Positions 28,210 to 41,670 of a DNA stretch of 64,000 nt are shown piece after piece (position 1 is the stretch's first letter; every line of letters starts with the position of its first letter). A program made the translations under genes and the position numbers. This DNA comes from Mammaliicoccus sciuri. Lineage in GTDB: Bacteria > Bacillota > Bacilli > Staphylococcales > Staphylococcaceae. Under the pieces are notes generated by a model that ran no database searches, had not been told where the DNA came from, and was given only the letters and a program-made list of their open reading frames with translations. The stretch spans positions 240,894-304,893 of the forward strand of contig NZ_PPQD01000018.1 in assembly GCF_002901825.1 (NCBI RefSeq), given 5' to 3'.

Positions 28210-28647
28210 CTATCCCGCTTCCTTCTTCATAAACTTCTTAACAATAGCAGCTGCTGATAATTTACGTAAACTTCTGATATTTAATACAATTAATATAAAA
28301 CCAACAAGTTGCAGTGGATACGTAAAAATCATATCTGCTAAAATGTAATTTATCATTATAAATATACCAAAAAGTGCTGCGTAATACTCCAGAAATCCGA
28401 TAATTAAAGCTAATCCTAAAAATATTTCACCTAAAGGAATAACCCATTCCCATAAAGTAGTATAAGGTGCAATAATATGCTCAAAGAACCACTTGTACCA
28501 CATTGGAGAATCTTGATTCTGAGCGATTACTTGCGTTAATCCTTGTAAACTGAAACCACCAGTTAATTTTTCATAACCTTGCATATAGATTAAATAGCCA
28601 CTATAAACGCGTATGATTAAACATATGAATGTACATATCTTTGTCAT
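28210..28647 (-). CDS. saeQ: SaeQ, DoxX-like membrane protein
   Basis: A 145-residue protein with four predicted membrane helices and the DoxX-type pattern ([62 protein letters not shown]). In S. aureus SaeQ forms a complex with SaeP and SaeS and raises the phosphatase activity of SaeS, so that the signal decays. It keeps the same place between saeP and saeR. RBS is AAGGAGAAAG. Sequence and position together make the call firm. Confidence 0.85.
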   Translation of the reverse strand: MTKICTFICLIIRVYSGYLIYMQGYEKLTGGFSLQGLTQVIAQNQDSPMWYKWFFEHIIAPYTTLWEWVIPLGEIFLGLALIIGFLEYYAALFGIFIMINYILADMIFTYPLQLVGFILIVLNIRSLRKLSAAAIVKKFMKKEAG

Positions 28648-28718
28648 GACATGCTTTCTCCTTCTATAAAGTTTAAGGGAAACTCAGAATTACTGAATTC
28701 CCCCTTAGTGAAACGTAT

Positions 28719-29165
28719 TTATTTTAATTTAGCACTACCAAATTCAACATGTGCTTTATCACAATAAATTGTCACTTCATTATATTTAGACGTGTCCATG
28801 TCTTTTAAATCAAATGTTTGTTCCATCTTATCGTAGTCTACTTTATCAATTTTCATACCGTTTTTAACATCGCCATCTTTAGTTAAATAAACATGTAAGT
28901 CAGGTCCTTTTGATGATTTGAAATCTGATAGCATTAATTTACCATCTTTAATCATTGCTTTACCTTCTACTTTTTCACCATTCATAGATTCAAACATACC
29001 AGACATCTCCATGTCTTTCATGTTTTCTTTACTCATGTCTTTATCTTTCATTTCAGTTTTAGTATCCATCTTATCATCTTTATGCATGTCATTATTACCA
29101 CATGCACCTAATAATATTGTTGTTGTTAATGCAAATGCTCCAAATGTTGTTTTAGTTAAGTTCAT
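28719..29165 (-). CDS. saeP: SaeP-like lipoprotein
   Basis: A 148-residue lipoprotein. The signal peptide ends in lipobox LLGAC (Cys22), a Lys/Asp/Met-rich linker (about 25-55) follows, and then a domain of about 95 residues with FESMNGEKVEGKAMIKDGKLMLSDFKSSKGPDLHVYLTKDGDV and YNEVTIYCDKAHVEFGSAKL, a DM13-like electron-transfer fold. First gene of the sae locus. In S. aureus SaeP works with SaeQ to switch SaeS off. The Met/Asp-rich linker (DMSKENMKDMEMSGM) is conspicuous and could bind metal, which is speculation. RBS is AGAGGAG. Confidence 0.8.
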   Translation of the reverse strand: MNLTKTTFGAFALTTTILLGACGNNDMHKDDKMDTKTEMKDKDMSKENMKDMEMSGMFESMNGEKVEGKAMIKDGKLMLSDFKSSKGPDLHVYLTKDGDVKNGMKIDKVDYDKMEQTFDLKDMDTSKYNEVTIYCDKAHVEFGSAKLK

Positions 29166-29225
29166 TTAACACATCTCCTCTTTAGTTGATATGTTAAGTT
29201 TATGCCCTATGACATCAATAAACCA

Positions 29226-29241
29226 TTAACTGTTTATTAAC
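29226..29241 (-). promoter_or_regulatory. SaeR binding box ahead of saeP
   Basis: On the minus strand GTTAATAAACAGTTAA is a perfect match to the SaeR consensus GTTAA-N6-GTTAA. It lies 61 bp upstream of the saeP start codon, where it can overlap a -35 region, implying positive autoregulation as at the S. aureus P1 promoter. Confidence 0.75.
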
Positions 29242-29257
29242 TTCTATGAACTCATTA

Positions 29258-29938
29258 TTAATTCTCGATTTTAATGACACTTTGCGTTTCAGAACGACTC
29301 ATGAATACTTTTTTCGTCATATTGATAAATAATCCGGTCTCTACAACGCCAATAATAGAAATTAAATCTTGATTTAATTGTTCTGGTTTATGAATCTCTT
29401 CAAACTCACAATCTAATATGTAATGATCGTTGTCCGTCATATATACATTTGAATCTTTCATTCGTAATGTCGCTTGGCAACCTAAACTTTCTATTGCACG
29501 TGCTGTGATTTCCCATCCAAAAGGCACAACTTCTACTGGTAACTTAAACTTACCTAATGTCTTAACGTATTTCGTTTCATCTACAATCACAATGAATTTA
29601 TCCGTTGCATTCGCAACAATCTTTTCACGTAGTAGTGCACCACCACCACCTTTAATCAATTGAAGATTTTCATCAACTTCATCAGCACCATCTATAACCA
29701 AATCTAAATGAGTCACTTCTGAAAAATCAGTAAGCGGAATATGATGAATACGTGCTAATTCAGCAGTATCTTCAGATGTTGGTACACCTTTAATTTGAAG
29801 ACCATTTTTAACACGCTCACCTATCTTCTCTATTGCATAACGCATAGTTGAACCTGTACCAATTCCTATCGTCATACCATCTTGTATATCGTTAACCGCT
29901 TCATAAGCAACTTGTCTCTTAAGACCATCTTGATTCAC
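29258..29938 (-). CDS. rpiA: ribose-5-phosphate isomerase A
   Basis: A 226-residue enzyme of the pentose phosphate pathway that interconverts ribose-5-phosphate and ribulose-5-phosphate. Motifs: MTIGIGTGSTMRYAIEKIGE (phosphate loop), LVIDGADEVDENLQLIKGGGGALLREKIVA (catalytic Asp/Glu/Lys) and VEVVPFGWE. I start at GTG (29936-29938) behind GAGGTG, giving the normal S. aureus-like length; nine codons are open upstream. It stops just upstream of the SaeR box and has no clear terminator, so read-through into saeP is possible. Confidence 0.93.
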   Translation of the reverse strand: MNQDGLKRQVAYEAVNDIQDGMTIGIGTGSTMRYAIEKIGERVKNGLQIKGVPTSEDTAELARIHHIPLTDFSEVTHLDLVIDGADEVDENLQLIKGGGGALLREKIVANATDKFIVIVDETKYVKTLGKFKLPVEVVPFGWEITARAIESLGCQATLRMKDSNVYMTDNDHYILDCEFEEIHKPEQLNQDLISIIGVVETGLFINMTKKVFMSRSETQSVIKIEN

Positions 29939-30012
29939 ATTGAACACCTCATTCGATTTTTTCAATTATTGTTTCAAGTTTAACACACCAAAAATATATG
30001 TTCAGAATACAT

Positions 30013-30045
30013 AAAAAGCTGAGGCAAATTAATGCCCCAGCTTAT
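30013..30045 (-). terminator. intrinsic terminator of the OYE gene
   Basis: Arms AAGCTGAGGCA / TGCCCCAGCTT with one mismatch, 6-nt loop, minus-strand T-run. Confidence 0.75.
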
Positions 30046-30069
30046 CAAAACTATATATATAATTATGGA

Positions 30070-31212
30070 TTATATAGTTTGAGAAGTTTCTTGATCAGTT
30101 CTTGGTAATGGGTAGAAACCTGCTACAAACTGTTTCCATAATGGGTCTGGTAAATCATGTTTATCTTCTCTTTCAGGATCGAACACAGAAACGATTTCGT
30201 CTTCTTTTCCTTGTTCGATTTTTGATACGAATTGGTAATCAAGTAATAATTCTCTACCAAGTGCAATGAGTGGTGCACCCGTTTCAAATGCTGATAATGC
30301 ATCATCAGCAGTAAAGATTGAACCAATTCCTATTAATGGCACGCGACCATTTATCCATTCTAATAATAATTTAATACGTTCTTCACCTTTATATTGACCT
30401 TCTCTTGTTGTTGAATGAATATCCATTAATGACACATGTAAGTAATCAAGTGGTTTTTCAGATAAAGTCTTAACAAGTTGTTCTGTTAATTCCATAGAAA
30501 TACCTGGAGATTCTACTTCTTCAGGAGAGAAGCGATAGCCTACGATAAAGTCAGGTGTTGCATGTTCACGTACAACTTTAAGCACAGCATCAATAACTGC
30601 TAAAGGATATTTCAGATGTTCGCCCCATTCATCATCTCTTCTGTTGTAATAAGGTGAGAAGAATTGATGAATTAAATAATGGTTAGCACCATGAATTTCA
30701 ACACCGTCAAAGCCAGCATCGATTGCTATTTTAGTAGCGTTAGCAAAAGATTCAATAGTATGTTCAATTTCTTCTACAGTTAATGCTCTCGCAACATGTG
30801 TTTCTTGTTGTCCGAAGCCCTTCACTTCAACTTCACTAGGAGCAGCTGCTTCACCAGTTGGCGTTAATCCAGGTAATGACATCGCACCACCATGATGGAT
30901 TTGAATTAAAGCTTTCGCACCATTTTTCTTCATAACTTCAGCTTGTTTCTTAAGCCCAGCAAGATCCGCTTCTTTAGATACAGAAGGCTGTCCAGGAAAA
31001 GCTTGGCCAAGCGGTTCAACATAACTCGCAGCAGTAATAGAAATACCTACATCTTGAGAACGTTTTTCTATATATGGGATTTCAATATCAGAAATTGTAC
31101 CATCTTCATTTGATGAAATATGTGTTAATGGCGCAAGCACAAATCTATTCTTAACTTCCACACCATTCGGCAATTTTAAAGATTTAAATAAAGGTTCATA
31201 TTTTTTGTTCAT
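30070..31212 (-). CDS. Old Yellow Enzyme family flavin oxidoreductase
   Basis: A 380-residue FMN-dependent (beta/alpha)8 barrel protein. Motifs: KNRFVLAPLTHISSNEDGT, LIQIHHGGAM, GFDGVEIHGANHYLIHQFFSPYYNRRDDEWG (substrate and FMN site), VGYRFSPEE, LIGIGSIFTADDA and IALGRELLLDY. Family members reduce activated C=C bonds or nitro groups with NAD(P)H, often in defence against electrophiles. The ATG at 31210-31212 follows AAGGAGGAG; the longer frame lacks a site. Monocistronic. Confidence 0.85.
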   Translation of the reverse strand: MNKKYEPLFKSLKLPNGVEVKNRFVLAPLTHISSNEDGTISDIEIPYIEKRSQDVGISITAASYVEPLGQAFPGQPSVSKEADLAGLKKQAEVMKKNGAKALIQIHHGGAMSLPGLTPTGEAAAPSEVEVKGFGQQETHVARALTVEEIEHTIESFANATKIAIDAGFDGVEIHGANHYLIHQFFSPYYNRRDDEWGEHLKYPLAVIDAVLKVVREHATPDFIVGYRFSPEEVESPGISMELTEQLVKTLSEKPLDYLHVSLMDIHSTTREGQYKGEERIKLLLEWINGRVPLIGIGSIFTADDALSAFETGAPLIALGRELLLDYQFVSKIEQGKEDEIVSVFDPEREDKHDLPDPLWKQFVAGFYPLPRTDQETSQTI

Positions 31213-31351
31213 TTTCAATAACTCCTCCTTATGAAATAACACTATACCACCATCAGAAAATAACATGCCAATTTAATGCTTATAGAAATGGTATGAAATA
31301 GAAATTTTTTGTTAGCTGTGAGTTTATCCCCCCTTTAACTCCCAGTACACG

Positions 31352-31386
31352 AAAAAACTGAACTTAATTTAATAAGTTCAGTTTTT
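31352..31386. terminator. bidirectional terminator after ulaA
   Basis: Arms AAAAACTGAACTTA / TAAGTTCAGTTTTT, 6-nt loop. It ends the PTS operon. Confidence 0.85.
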
Positions 31387-31409
31387 CCTAATATATCCTA
31401 AGCCTTTTT

Positions 31410-32768
31410 CTACTTTTCTTCGGATAGTTTTTTATTTGAACGTTGTTGTAATAATACAGCAACTGCTCCAATGATAACAATGATTGCAATAACACCTGCG
31501 ATTCCTAGGAATTTCGCGATATAACCGACTACAATTCCGACTGCTAAGAAGTCTGTGTCTGAGAATGTAGTGGATGCTGCGCCTAAATCACCCATGAATG
31601 GTAATAGTAATAATGGTAAGAATGTTACTAAGATACCATTTAACGCTGAACCTGCGATTGCACCTTTAATACCACCTCTTGCATTACCGAACACACCTGC
31701 TGTTGCACCTAAGAAGAAGTGTGGGACAACGCCTGGTAATATAACGACGCCACCAATTAAGAACATAATAAACATACCGATGACACCTGTAATGAAACTT
31801 ACAAAGAATCCAATTAATACTGCATTTTGTGCATAAGGAAATACGATAGGACAGTCTAATGCTGGTTTCGTATTTGGTACAAGCTTTTCAGAAATACCTT
31901 TAAATGCTGGTACAATTTCAGCTAAGATCAGTCTAACACCTGTTAAAATGATAAACACACCTGCAGCAAATGTCACGCCTTGAATAACAGAGAAGACAAT
32001 AAAGTTAGTGCCATCACTTAATTCAGAATGAACGAAACTTGGACCTGCAAATAAAGCTGCTATGATATATAGAACAATCATTGTTAGTGAGATACTAATT
32101 GTACTTTCTCTTAAGAAACTCAATCCTTTAGGGAAGTTAATATCTTCTGTTGATTTTGATTTCCCAGAAAATAATTTACCAACTTCTCCTGCTGCCCAAT
32201 AACTAACTGTTCCAAAGTGACCAATTGCTACTTGATCAGAACCTGTAATTTTCTTCATTGTAGATTGACCAAGTGCAGGTAATACAGCCATAATCAATCC
32301 TAAAATAATGGATCCAATGACAACTGTCATCGTACCTGTAATGTTACCAACAGTTAGAAGAATCGCTAGAAACGCTGCCATGTAAAATGTATGATGCCCT
32401 GTTAAGAAAATGTATTTCAAGTTTGTAAATCTTGCTATAAAGATATTAACTAGCATACCGAACATCATAATTAATGCTGCTGTTGTACCATAATCTTTCA
32501 GCGCAATTGATATAATGGCTTCGTTATTTGGCACGACGCCTTGAACACCAAATGCTTCTTGAAACATTTTCCCAAATGGTTCTAGTGAATTTGTTACGAC
32601 GCCTGCCCCAGCACTTAAGACTAGGAAGCCGAGTATCGTTTTAATTGTGCCTGACGTAATGTCTGCTGCTGATTTCTTTTGTACAATTAAACCGATTAAC
32701 GCGATAAGCGCTACGAGTATAGCTGGTTGACTAAATACATCTACAAAAAATCCTAAAATTGAATTCAT
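31410..32768 (-). CDS. ulaA: PTS ascorbate-family transporter IIC (UlaA-like)
   Basis: A 452-residue membrane protein with about 10-11 hydrophobic segments, matching the UlaA/SgaT family of PTS IIC proteins, the ascorbate branch that lacks fusion to IIA/IIB. Family-typical stretches include ILGFLVLSAGAGVVTNSLEPFG, GHHTFYMAAFLAILL, GHFGTVSYWAAGEVGKLF and FGNARGGIKGAIAGSALNG. It imports and, with IIA and IIB, phosphorylates an acid sugar or sugar alcohol. True substrate is uncertain because none of the L-ascorbate catabolic enzymes (UlaD, E, F, G) is nearby. RBS is AAGGGGAG. Last gene of the four-gene operon. Confidence 0.85.
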   Translation of the reverse strand: MNSILGFFVDVFSQPAILVALIALIGLIVQKKSAADITSGTIKTILGFLVLSAGAGVVTNSLEPFGKMFQEAFGVQGVVPNNEAIISIALKDYGTTAALIMMFGMLVNIFIARFTNLKYIFLTGHHTFYMAAFLAILLTVGNITGTMTVVIGSIILGLIMAVLPALGQSTMKKITGSDQVAIGHFGTVSYWAAGEVGKLFSGKSKSTEDINFPKGLSFLRESTISISLTMIVLYIIAALFAGPSFVHSELSDGTNFIVFSVIQGVTFAAGVFIILTGVRLILAEIVPAFKGISEKLVPNTKPALDCPIVFPYAQNAVLIGFFVSFITGVIGMFIMFLIGGVVILPGVVPHFFLGATAGVFGNARGGIKGAIAGSALNGILVTFLPLLLLPFMGDLGAASTTFSDTDFLAVGIVVGYIAKFLGIAGVIAIIVIIGAVAVLLQQRSNKKLSEEK

Positions 32769-32787
32769 GTTGGTGTCTCCCCTTTGC

Positions 32788-33072
32788 TTATAATATGTTC
32801 AATCCTTTTAATTTTTCTTCTAGTTTGTTTTGTAATTCTTCTTTGTCTAAAATGTTATCTAACACGACTACTTCACCTAAACGTTGCGCATTCTCTTCTA
32901 AGTCTCTTCCACAAATAAATATATCTGCCATATCTGGACTAGCTGTCATAATATCACTGTGTTCTACTTCTATATCAGATGGTGCTTGTAAATTCTTCAA
33001 AGCTTCTTGTGCATTCATTTCTACCATGAAACTACTTCCTAAACCGTGTCCACATACTACTAAAATTTTCAT
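32788..33072 (-). CDS. ulaB: PTS ascorbate-family IIB component (UlaB-like)
   Basis: A 94-residue cytoplasmic protein whose active-site loop VVCGHGLGSSFMVEMN carries the phosphorylated Cys, the form seen in UlaB/SgaB. It takes phosphate from IIA and gives it to the sugar during uptake. I start at the ATG 33070-33072 (MKILVVCGHG), nine bases after AAGGAG; the longer frame overlaps the IIA gene and is not likely. The IIA stop is 1 bp upstream. Confidence 0.88.
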   Translation of the reverse strand: MKILVVCGHGLGSSFMVEMNAQEALKNLQAPSDIEVEHSDIMTASPDMADIFICGRDLEENAQRLGEVVVLDNILDKEELQNKLEEKLKGLNIL

Positions 33073-33073
33073 A

Positions 33074-33514
33074 TTAATCATTCTCCTTAAATATATTGAT
33101 AATTTCTGATTTACTGTTTGCGTCAATCAATGATTGAACTGTTTCTTTGTCGCTTAAAATAGTTGCTAATTTCCTTAAAATTTCAAGATGTGCTTCGTTA
33201 TCAATTGCGCTTAAGACAAATATTAACGATGCATAATGGCTATTATCCGAGAAATTAATATGTTCATTTAATTTAAGTAAGCTTAATCCTACTTTATGAA
33301 CATCATCATTCGGTCTTGCATGTGCAATCGCAATCTCTGGCGCAATAACAATGTATGGTCCCATATCATGCACACTTTGAATCATTGAATTGATATAAGC
33401 TTGATTAAAATAACCCACTTCCAATAACGGCTGAGCTGCAATTTGAATACTCTCTTCCCAATTGGATACTTTTTCTTTAATTTGAATGTGTTCTTCTTTT
33501 ATAATCAAGGTCAA
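33074..33514 (-). CDS. PTS IIA component, mannitol/fructose/ascorbate type
   Basis: A 146-residue PTS_EIIA_2 domain protein. The phosphorylated His lies in EIAIAHARPNDDV. PYIVIAPEIA and LIFVLSAIDNEAHLEILRKLATIL are typical. It starts at TTG (33512-33514) behind GGAGAG, two bases after the regulator's stop codon. It receives phosphate from HPr and passes it to the IIB protein encoded next. Equivalent of UlaC. Confidence 0.85.
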   Translation of the reverse strand: MTLIIKEEHIQIKEKVSNWEESIQIAAQPLLEVGYFNQAYINSMIQSVHDMGPYIVIAPEIAIAHARPNDDVHKVGLSLLKLNEHINFSDNSHYASLIFVLSAIDNEAHLEILRKLATILSDKETVQSLIDANSKSEIINIFKEND

Positions 33515-33516
33515 AT

Positions 33517-35460
33517 TTAGACACTCTCCTCACTTTGGCTTGCTTTTTTTATGAGTTGTCGTATTACTGCTTTTTCGCCTTTCATTAATTCTGCCCTTGC
33601 GTCTTCATCCATAATGATTTGACTCAACTGACCAAGTGCATTCAAATGTATTTGTGGTTGGCTCGTCGCAAGTGTAATCACAACTTTTACAGGATCAAAT
33701 CTATCATGTCCGAAGTCTATACCATCCTCGAAATGTGTAATAGCCATGCTGACCGGTACATTTACATTTTCAAAATTCGAATGCAGTAAAGCAATATTCG
33801 GACCAATGACCATATACGGTCCAAATTTATCTAAATGCTTCATAATATCGGTACCATATTGAGCATTTACATGTTTTGAATTCACCAGCACTTCAACACT
33901 CTTTTGGATGGCTTTATTTCTACTTCCAGCTTTCACGTGTGTTTCGATATGTTCTTTTGGAATGACGTCTTCTAAACTCGGACCGACCGTTTTGAAACTG
34001 GATATATATCGTTCTCTATAATCATTAATCATTTCATTGATTTTGTTTCTATCATCTTTATTTAAGAATGGTGACACTTCTATCGTAGGCACTGAAAAAC
34101 CTTCTACTGGAACAGTTGACAGTATATAATCTACACCGTGAGATTTCAAAAAGCTTTCTGAAATGTCATATATTGAAAAAGCATCTAATATTTCTAACTC
34201 TGGGTAAATATTTTTTATTCGACTTTTCAACAATTGTGATGTCCCAACGCCAGAACCACATAATAAGATGACTTTAATATGTGTCGTTTCCTCGTTAGAC
34301 ATGCGTTCTATTGAAGATGCAATATGAAGTGCTAAATATGCAATTTCATCTTCGTTAAATTTAACGTGATAGGCTTCTTCAAATATCCAAACTTGTTGTT
34401 TAATCGCTAAAACGACTTCATAATACTCTCGTAATATCTCTTGCTTTAGTGGGTTTTCATGTTGCATATTGAATGACATACGATGAATTGCCGGTTGTAA
34501 ATGTGTGACGAGGCCAGTGATCAATTTATGATCATGCATTAGTGGAACACCTATTTGAGCACTGACCTTTTGAATAAATAATTTAGATAGTTCCGTAATA
34601 TTCTGTTGTGATTGTTCTTGATGATACTTGTTTACACGTGCACCTAATAAATGCAAAGTTATAAATGCCGCTTCACTTTTAGGAAATACGATATCAAATA
34701 ACTTTTCTAACTCGGCAGTTATTTGAATGGCAATTTCAAATGCCTCTGTCTTACGTAGCCGCTTATACTCTTCATCAGGGATTTCAAATACAAATTCTGC
34801 TTTGGCACGATGAATGGCGATAATAATGTGATATATTAAGCCATCAATACCAACTTGAACTAATTGAAAATCTTGATTATTAATGGTCGTAATCACAGCT
34901 CGTCGTATTTTCTCAAGCTCTTCTTTCGAGAATACTTCAATACCAATTTGTGCAGTAGATTTCTTAAAGTATTCATTCACCACATGCGCATACGCTTCTC
35001 TGAGTTGCTTTTCATTACCTTCTATTACAAATCCTTTATTCTTTTTATATTCAAGCATAAGGGCATACGTTTCTAACCAAGCTTGAACACTTTTCAAATC
35101 ATCTACAACCGTTCGGCGTGATACATTTAACAAATCTGCTAAACTTTGAGAACTGATTGGATGTGTTGATTCAAATAATCTTAGAATAATCTGTTCTTTT
35201 CTTTCATTCTTGGAATAATGAATATCTAACTCAACATCATTTGATGCCATGTAGCTTTCTTTATGTGACAATTTGACGCCTAAACTTTTATTTCTTTCAA
35301 CATCAATATTCAATTTGTCTTTAAACGATTCGATATACTCTAAATCATATTGAATCGTACGTTCACTCACTTGAAATAAAGATGCCAATTCAGAAATCGT
35401 GACGAAGTTGTTCTCAGATGATAAATAAGACAATATATTTCTCTGTCGTTTACTAAGCAA
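33517..35460 (-). CDS. PRD-containing transcriptional activator (BglG/MtlR type)
   Basis: A 647-residue DNA-binding PTS regulator. Domains in order: HTH_11 (about 1-60, LSKRQRNILSYLSSENNFVTISELASLFQVSERTIQ), a second HTH (about 85-150), two PRD modules (about 180-400, with HIIIAIHRAK, FITLHLLGARVN and YLALHIASSIERM), a IIB-like domain (VILLCGSGVGTSQLLKSRI, with the PTS IIB Cys) and a C-terminal IIA-like domain (VIGPNIALLHSNFENVNV). It starts at TTG (35458-35460) behind GGGAGG. It heads the operon with IIA, IIB and IIC and should activate it when the cognate PTS is busy transporting. A cre site lies upstream. Confidence 0.85.
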   Translation of the reverse strand: MLSKRQRNILSYLSSENNFVTISELASLFQVSERTIQYDLEYIESFKDKLNIDVERNKSLGVKLSHKESYMASNDVELDIHYSKNERKEQIILRLFESTHPISSQSLADLLNVSRRTVVDDLKSVQAWLETYALMLEYKKNKGFVIEGNEKQLREAYAHVVNEYFKKSTAQIGIEVFSKEELEKIRRAVITTINNQDFQLVQVGIDGLIYHIIIAIHRAKAEFVFEIPDEEYKRLRKTEAFEIAIQITAELEKLFDIVFPKSEAAFITLHLLGARVNKYHQEQSQQNITELSKLFIQKVSAQIGVPLMHDHKLITGLVTHLQPAIHRMSFNMQHENPLKQEILREYYEVVLAIKQQVWIFEEAYHVKFNEDEIAYLALHIASSIERMSNEETTHIKVILLCGSGVGTSQLLKSRIKNIYPELEILDAFSIYDISESFLKSHGVDYILSTVPVEGFSVPTIEVSPFLNKDDRNKINEMINDYRERYISSFKTVGPSLEDVIPKEHIETHVKAGSRNKAIQKSVEVLVNSKHVNAQYGTDIMKHLDKFGPYMVIGPNIALLHSNFENVNVPVSMAITHFEDGIDFGHDRFDPVKVVITLATSQPQIHLNALGQLSQIIMDEDARAELMKGEKAVIRQLIKKASQSEESV

Positions 35461-35483
35461 TCAAATAACCTCCCTGCATTTAT

Positions 35484-35497
35484 TGTAAGCGTTTACT
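35484..35497. promoter_or_regulatory. cre site (CcpA) upstream of the PRD regulator
   Basis: TGTAAGCGTTTACT matches the cre consensus TGWAANCGNTNWCA at all but the last base. It is 24 bp upstream of the regulator's TTG start, so it probably imposes glucose repression on the whole PTS operon. Confidence 0.65.
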
Positions 35498-35653
35498 GAT
35501 TGTTATAGATGTGTAATCTACTTCGTTATATAATCCGAAACATTTCACATCAATGCAACTGATTGCATTATTGCATAAAAAAAACACATAATCTGATTGT
35601 GGCCAGATTATGCGAATTTTTATTAAATCATCTATTTAGTTGTTCACACAATT

Positions 35654-40487
<4,834 letters not shown>

Positions 40488-40510
40488 TTAAATCCCTCCA
40501 TTTTCATAGA

Positions 40511-40569
40511 AAAAAACCCAGAATAATACATACGAATCCCAATGTTCGTTATGCATTACTCTGGGTTTT
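40511..40569 (-). terminator. leader terminator controlled by LicT
   Basis: Long stem, minus strand reading AAAACCCAGAGTAATGCATA on one arm and TATGTATTATTCTGGGTTTT on the other with few mismatches, then T-run. Located between licT and bglP. The RAT overlaps its 5' edge, so the two RNA folds exclude each other. Confidence 0.85.
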
Positions 40570-40591
40570 GCCTACTTAAAGTTACAATCCC
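40564..40591 (-). promoter_or_regulatory. RAT: ribonucleic antiterminator of the bgl operon
   Basis: Minus strand GGGATTGTAACTTTAAGT followed by AGGCAAAACC: the classic BglG/LicT RNA target (GGATTGTTACTGC...GCAGGCAAAACC). Its 3' end shares the AAAACC with the terminator stem. LicT binding here would prevent termination and let bglP-bglA be read. Confidence 0.88.
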
Positions 40592-40643
40592 AAACAGCAA
40601 ATTCACTTGCCGTTTAAAGTAATTGTTTATTAATTTAAACTTA

Positions 40644-40678
40644 TTATAACGCTTACATTTTATTTGTCAACGCTTTCA
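40644..40678. promoter_or_regulatory. tandem cre-like sites upstream of bglP
   Basis: TGTCAACGCTTTCA (40665-40678) fits the cre consensus TGNNARCGNWWWCA fully, and TTATAACGCTTACA (40644-40657) fits with one mismatch. The first overlaps the last codons of licT. Suggests CcpA repression of a promoter or roadblock between licT and bglP. Confidence 0.55.
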
Positions 40679-41506
40679 TGAAGATTTTAATAATCTTGCG
40701 ATATGTAAAATAAGATAAACCCTTTCGTCATTAGATAAATCGTGATTATAATTTCTTTTTAGAAAATCACCAATTTTATCGACACAACGATTGGATTCAC
40801 TATATTTTTTCTGTAACGATGACAATAAAGATATATCCATCACTTCTTCTAAACTTTCAGAATTAATTAATCTCTGACTGAAGAATTTTAAATGTGTTAT
40901 AAAACGCGCGTAGCTTAATTCTTCTTCAGAGATATCTAAATTAAAGTGATATCTTACTAAATTTACAATACTCTGGGTGATTTTTGTAATTTCATAAACG
41001 TTTGAGATAGACTCGTTCATATTCGCATTGACAATATGCATCGCGATAAAGCCAGCTTCGTCTTTAGGCATATCAAGATTAAAATGTTTAGCTACTCTAT
41101 CAATACCGAACAAACCAATTTTATATTCATCTGGATATAATCGCTTAATTTCGTAAAGCAAAGGATTATTAATAACAGTACCTTCTTTATGACGTTTAAT
41201 TGCATAATTAATATGATCCGTTAACGCAATATAAATAGATTCAGACAGTGGTTCCTTATAAAGTTTATTCGCTTCAACAATAATTTCCTGAGAAATTAGT
41301 AACACATCATCATCTAATTCTTTAATTAAAGTAAGCATTCTCTCTTGTTCATCACTCGTCATTCTAAAAATCTTATCAATTTTATCTTTCTCAATAGCCT
41401 GGCCATTCTTCTTCCCAAAAGCAATACCAGCCCCCATAACAATACGCTCTTCCCCATTAATCTTGGAAATCACAACATTGTTATTTAAGATTTTCGTAAT
41501 CTTCAC
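40676..41506 (-). CDS. licT: BglG/LicT family transcription antiterminator
   Basis: A 276-residue protein: RNA-binding CAT domain at 1-58 (VKITKILNNNVVISKINGEERIVMGAGIAFGKKNG), PRD1 at about 65-165 (ALTDHINYAIKRHKEG) and PRD2 at about 170-276 (VNLVRYHFNLDISEEELSYARFITHLKFF, VYLILHIARLL), with His residues for PTS phosphorylation. B. subtilis LicT has 277. I start at GTG (41504-41506) behind AAGGGTG, because family members begin at the Lys-Ile-Thr-Lys stretch; an ATG three codons earlier lies inside the spacing. It acts on the RAT between itself and bglP. Confidence 0.9.
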   Translation of the reverse strand: MKITKILNNNVVISKINGEERIVMGAGIAFGKKNGQAIEKDKIDKIFRMTSDEQERMLTLIKELDDDVLLISQEIIVEANKLYKEPLSESIYIALTDHINYAIKRHKEGTVINNPLLYEIKRLYPDEYKIGLFGIDRVAKHFNLDMPKDEAGFIAMHIVNANMNESISNVYEITKITQSIVNLVRYHFNLDISEEELSYARFITHLKFFSQRLINSESLEEVMDISLLSSLQKKYSESNRCVDKIGDFLKRNYNHDLSNDERVYLILHIARLLKSS

Positions 41507-41670
41507 GACATTCACCCTTCCAATAAATGTACTGATTTTTCAATTAATTATCATTATAACAAGAATTAAAAATAATGAAATAATTTATATAGTTGTTTTA
41601 ATTCAGTTCTTATATTTTTTTGTGAGTCGGAAGTTTATGGCATGGGGAGTTGTAGAGCCTTCGTAGTGAA

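Noticed and set aside
33074-33126. Longer N-terminus for the IIB protein
   Set aside because: Would overlap the end of the IIA gene; the ATG at 33072 has good spacing from AAGGAG and gives the family-standard start.
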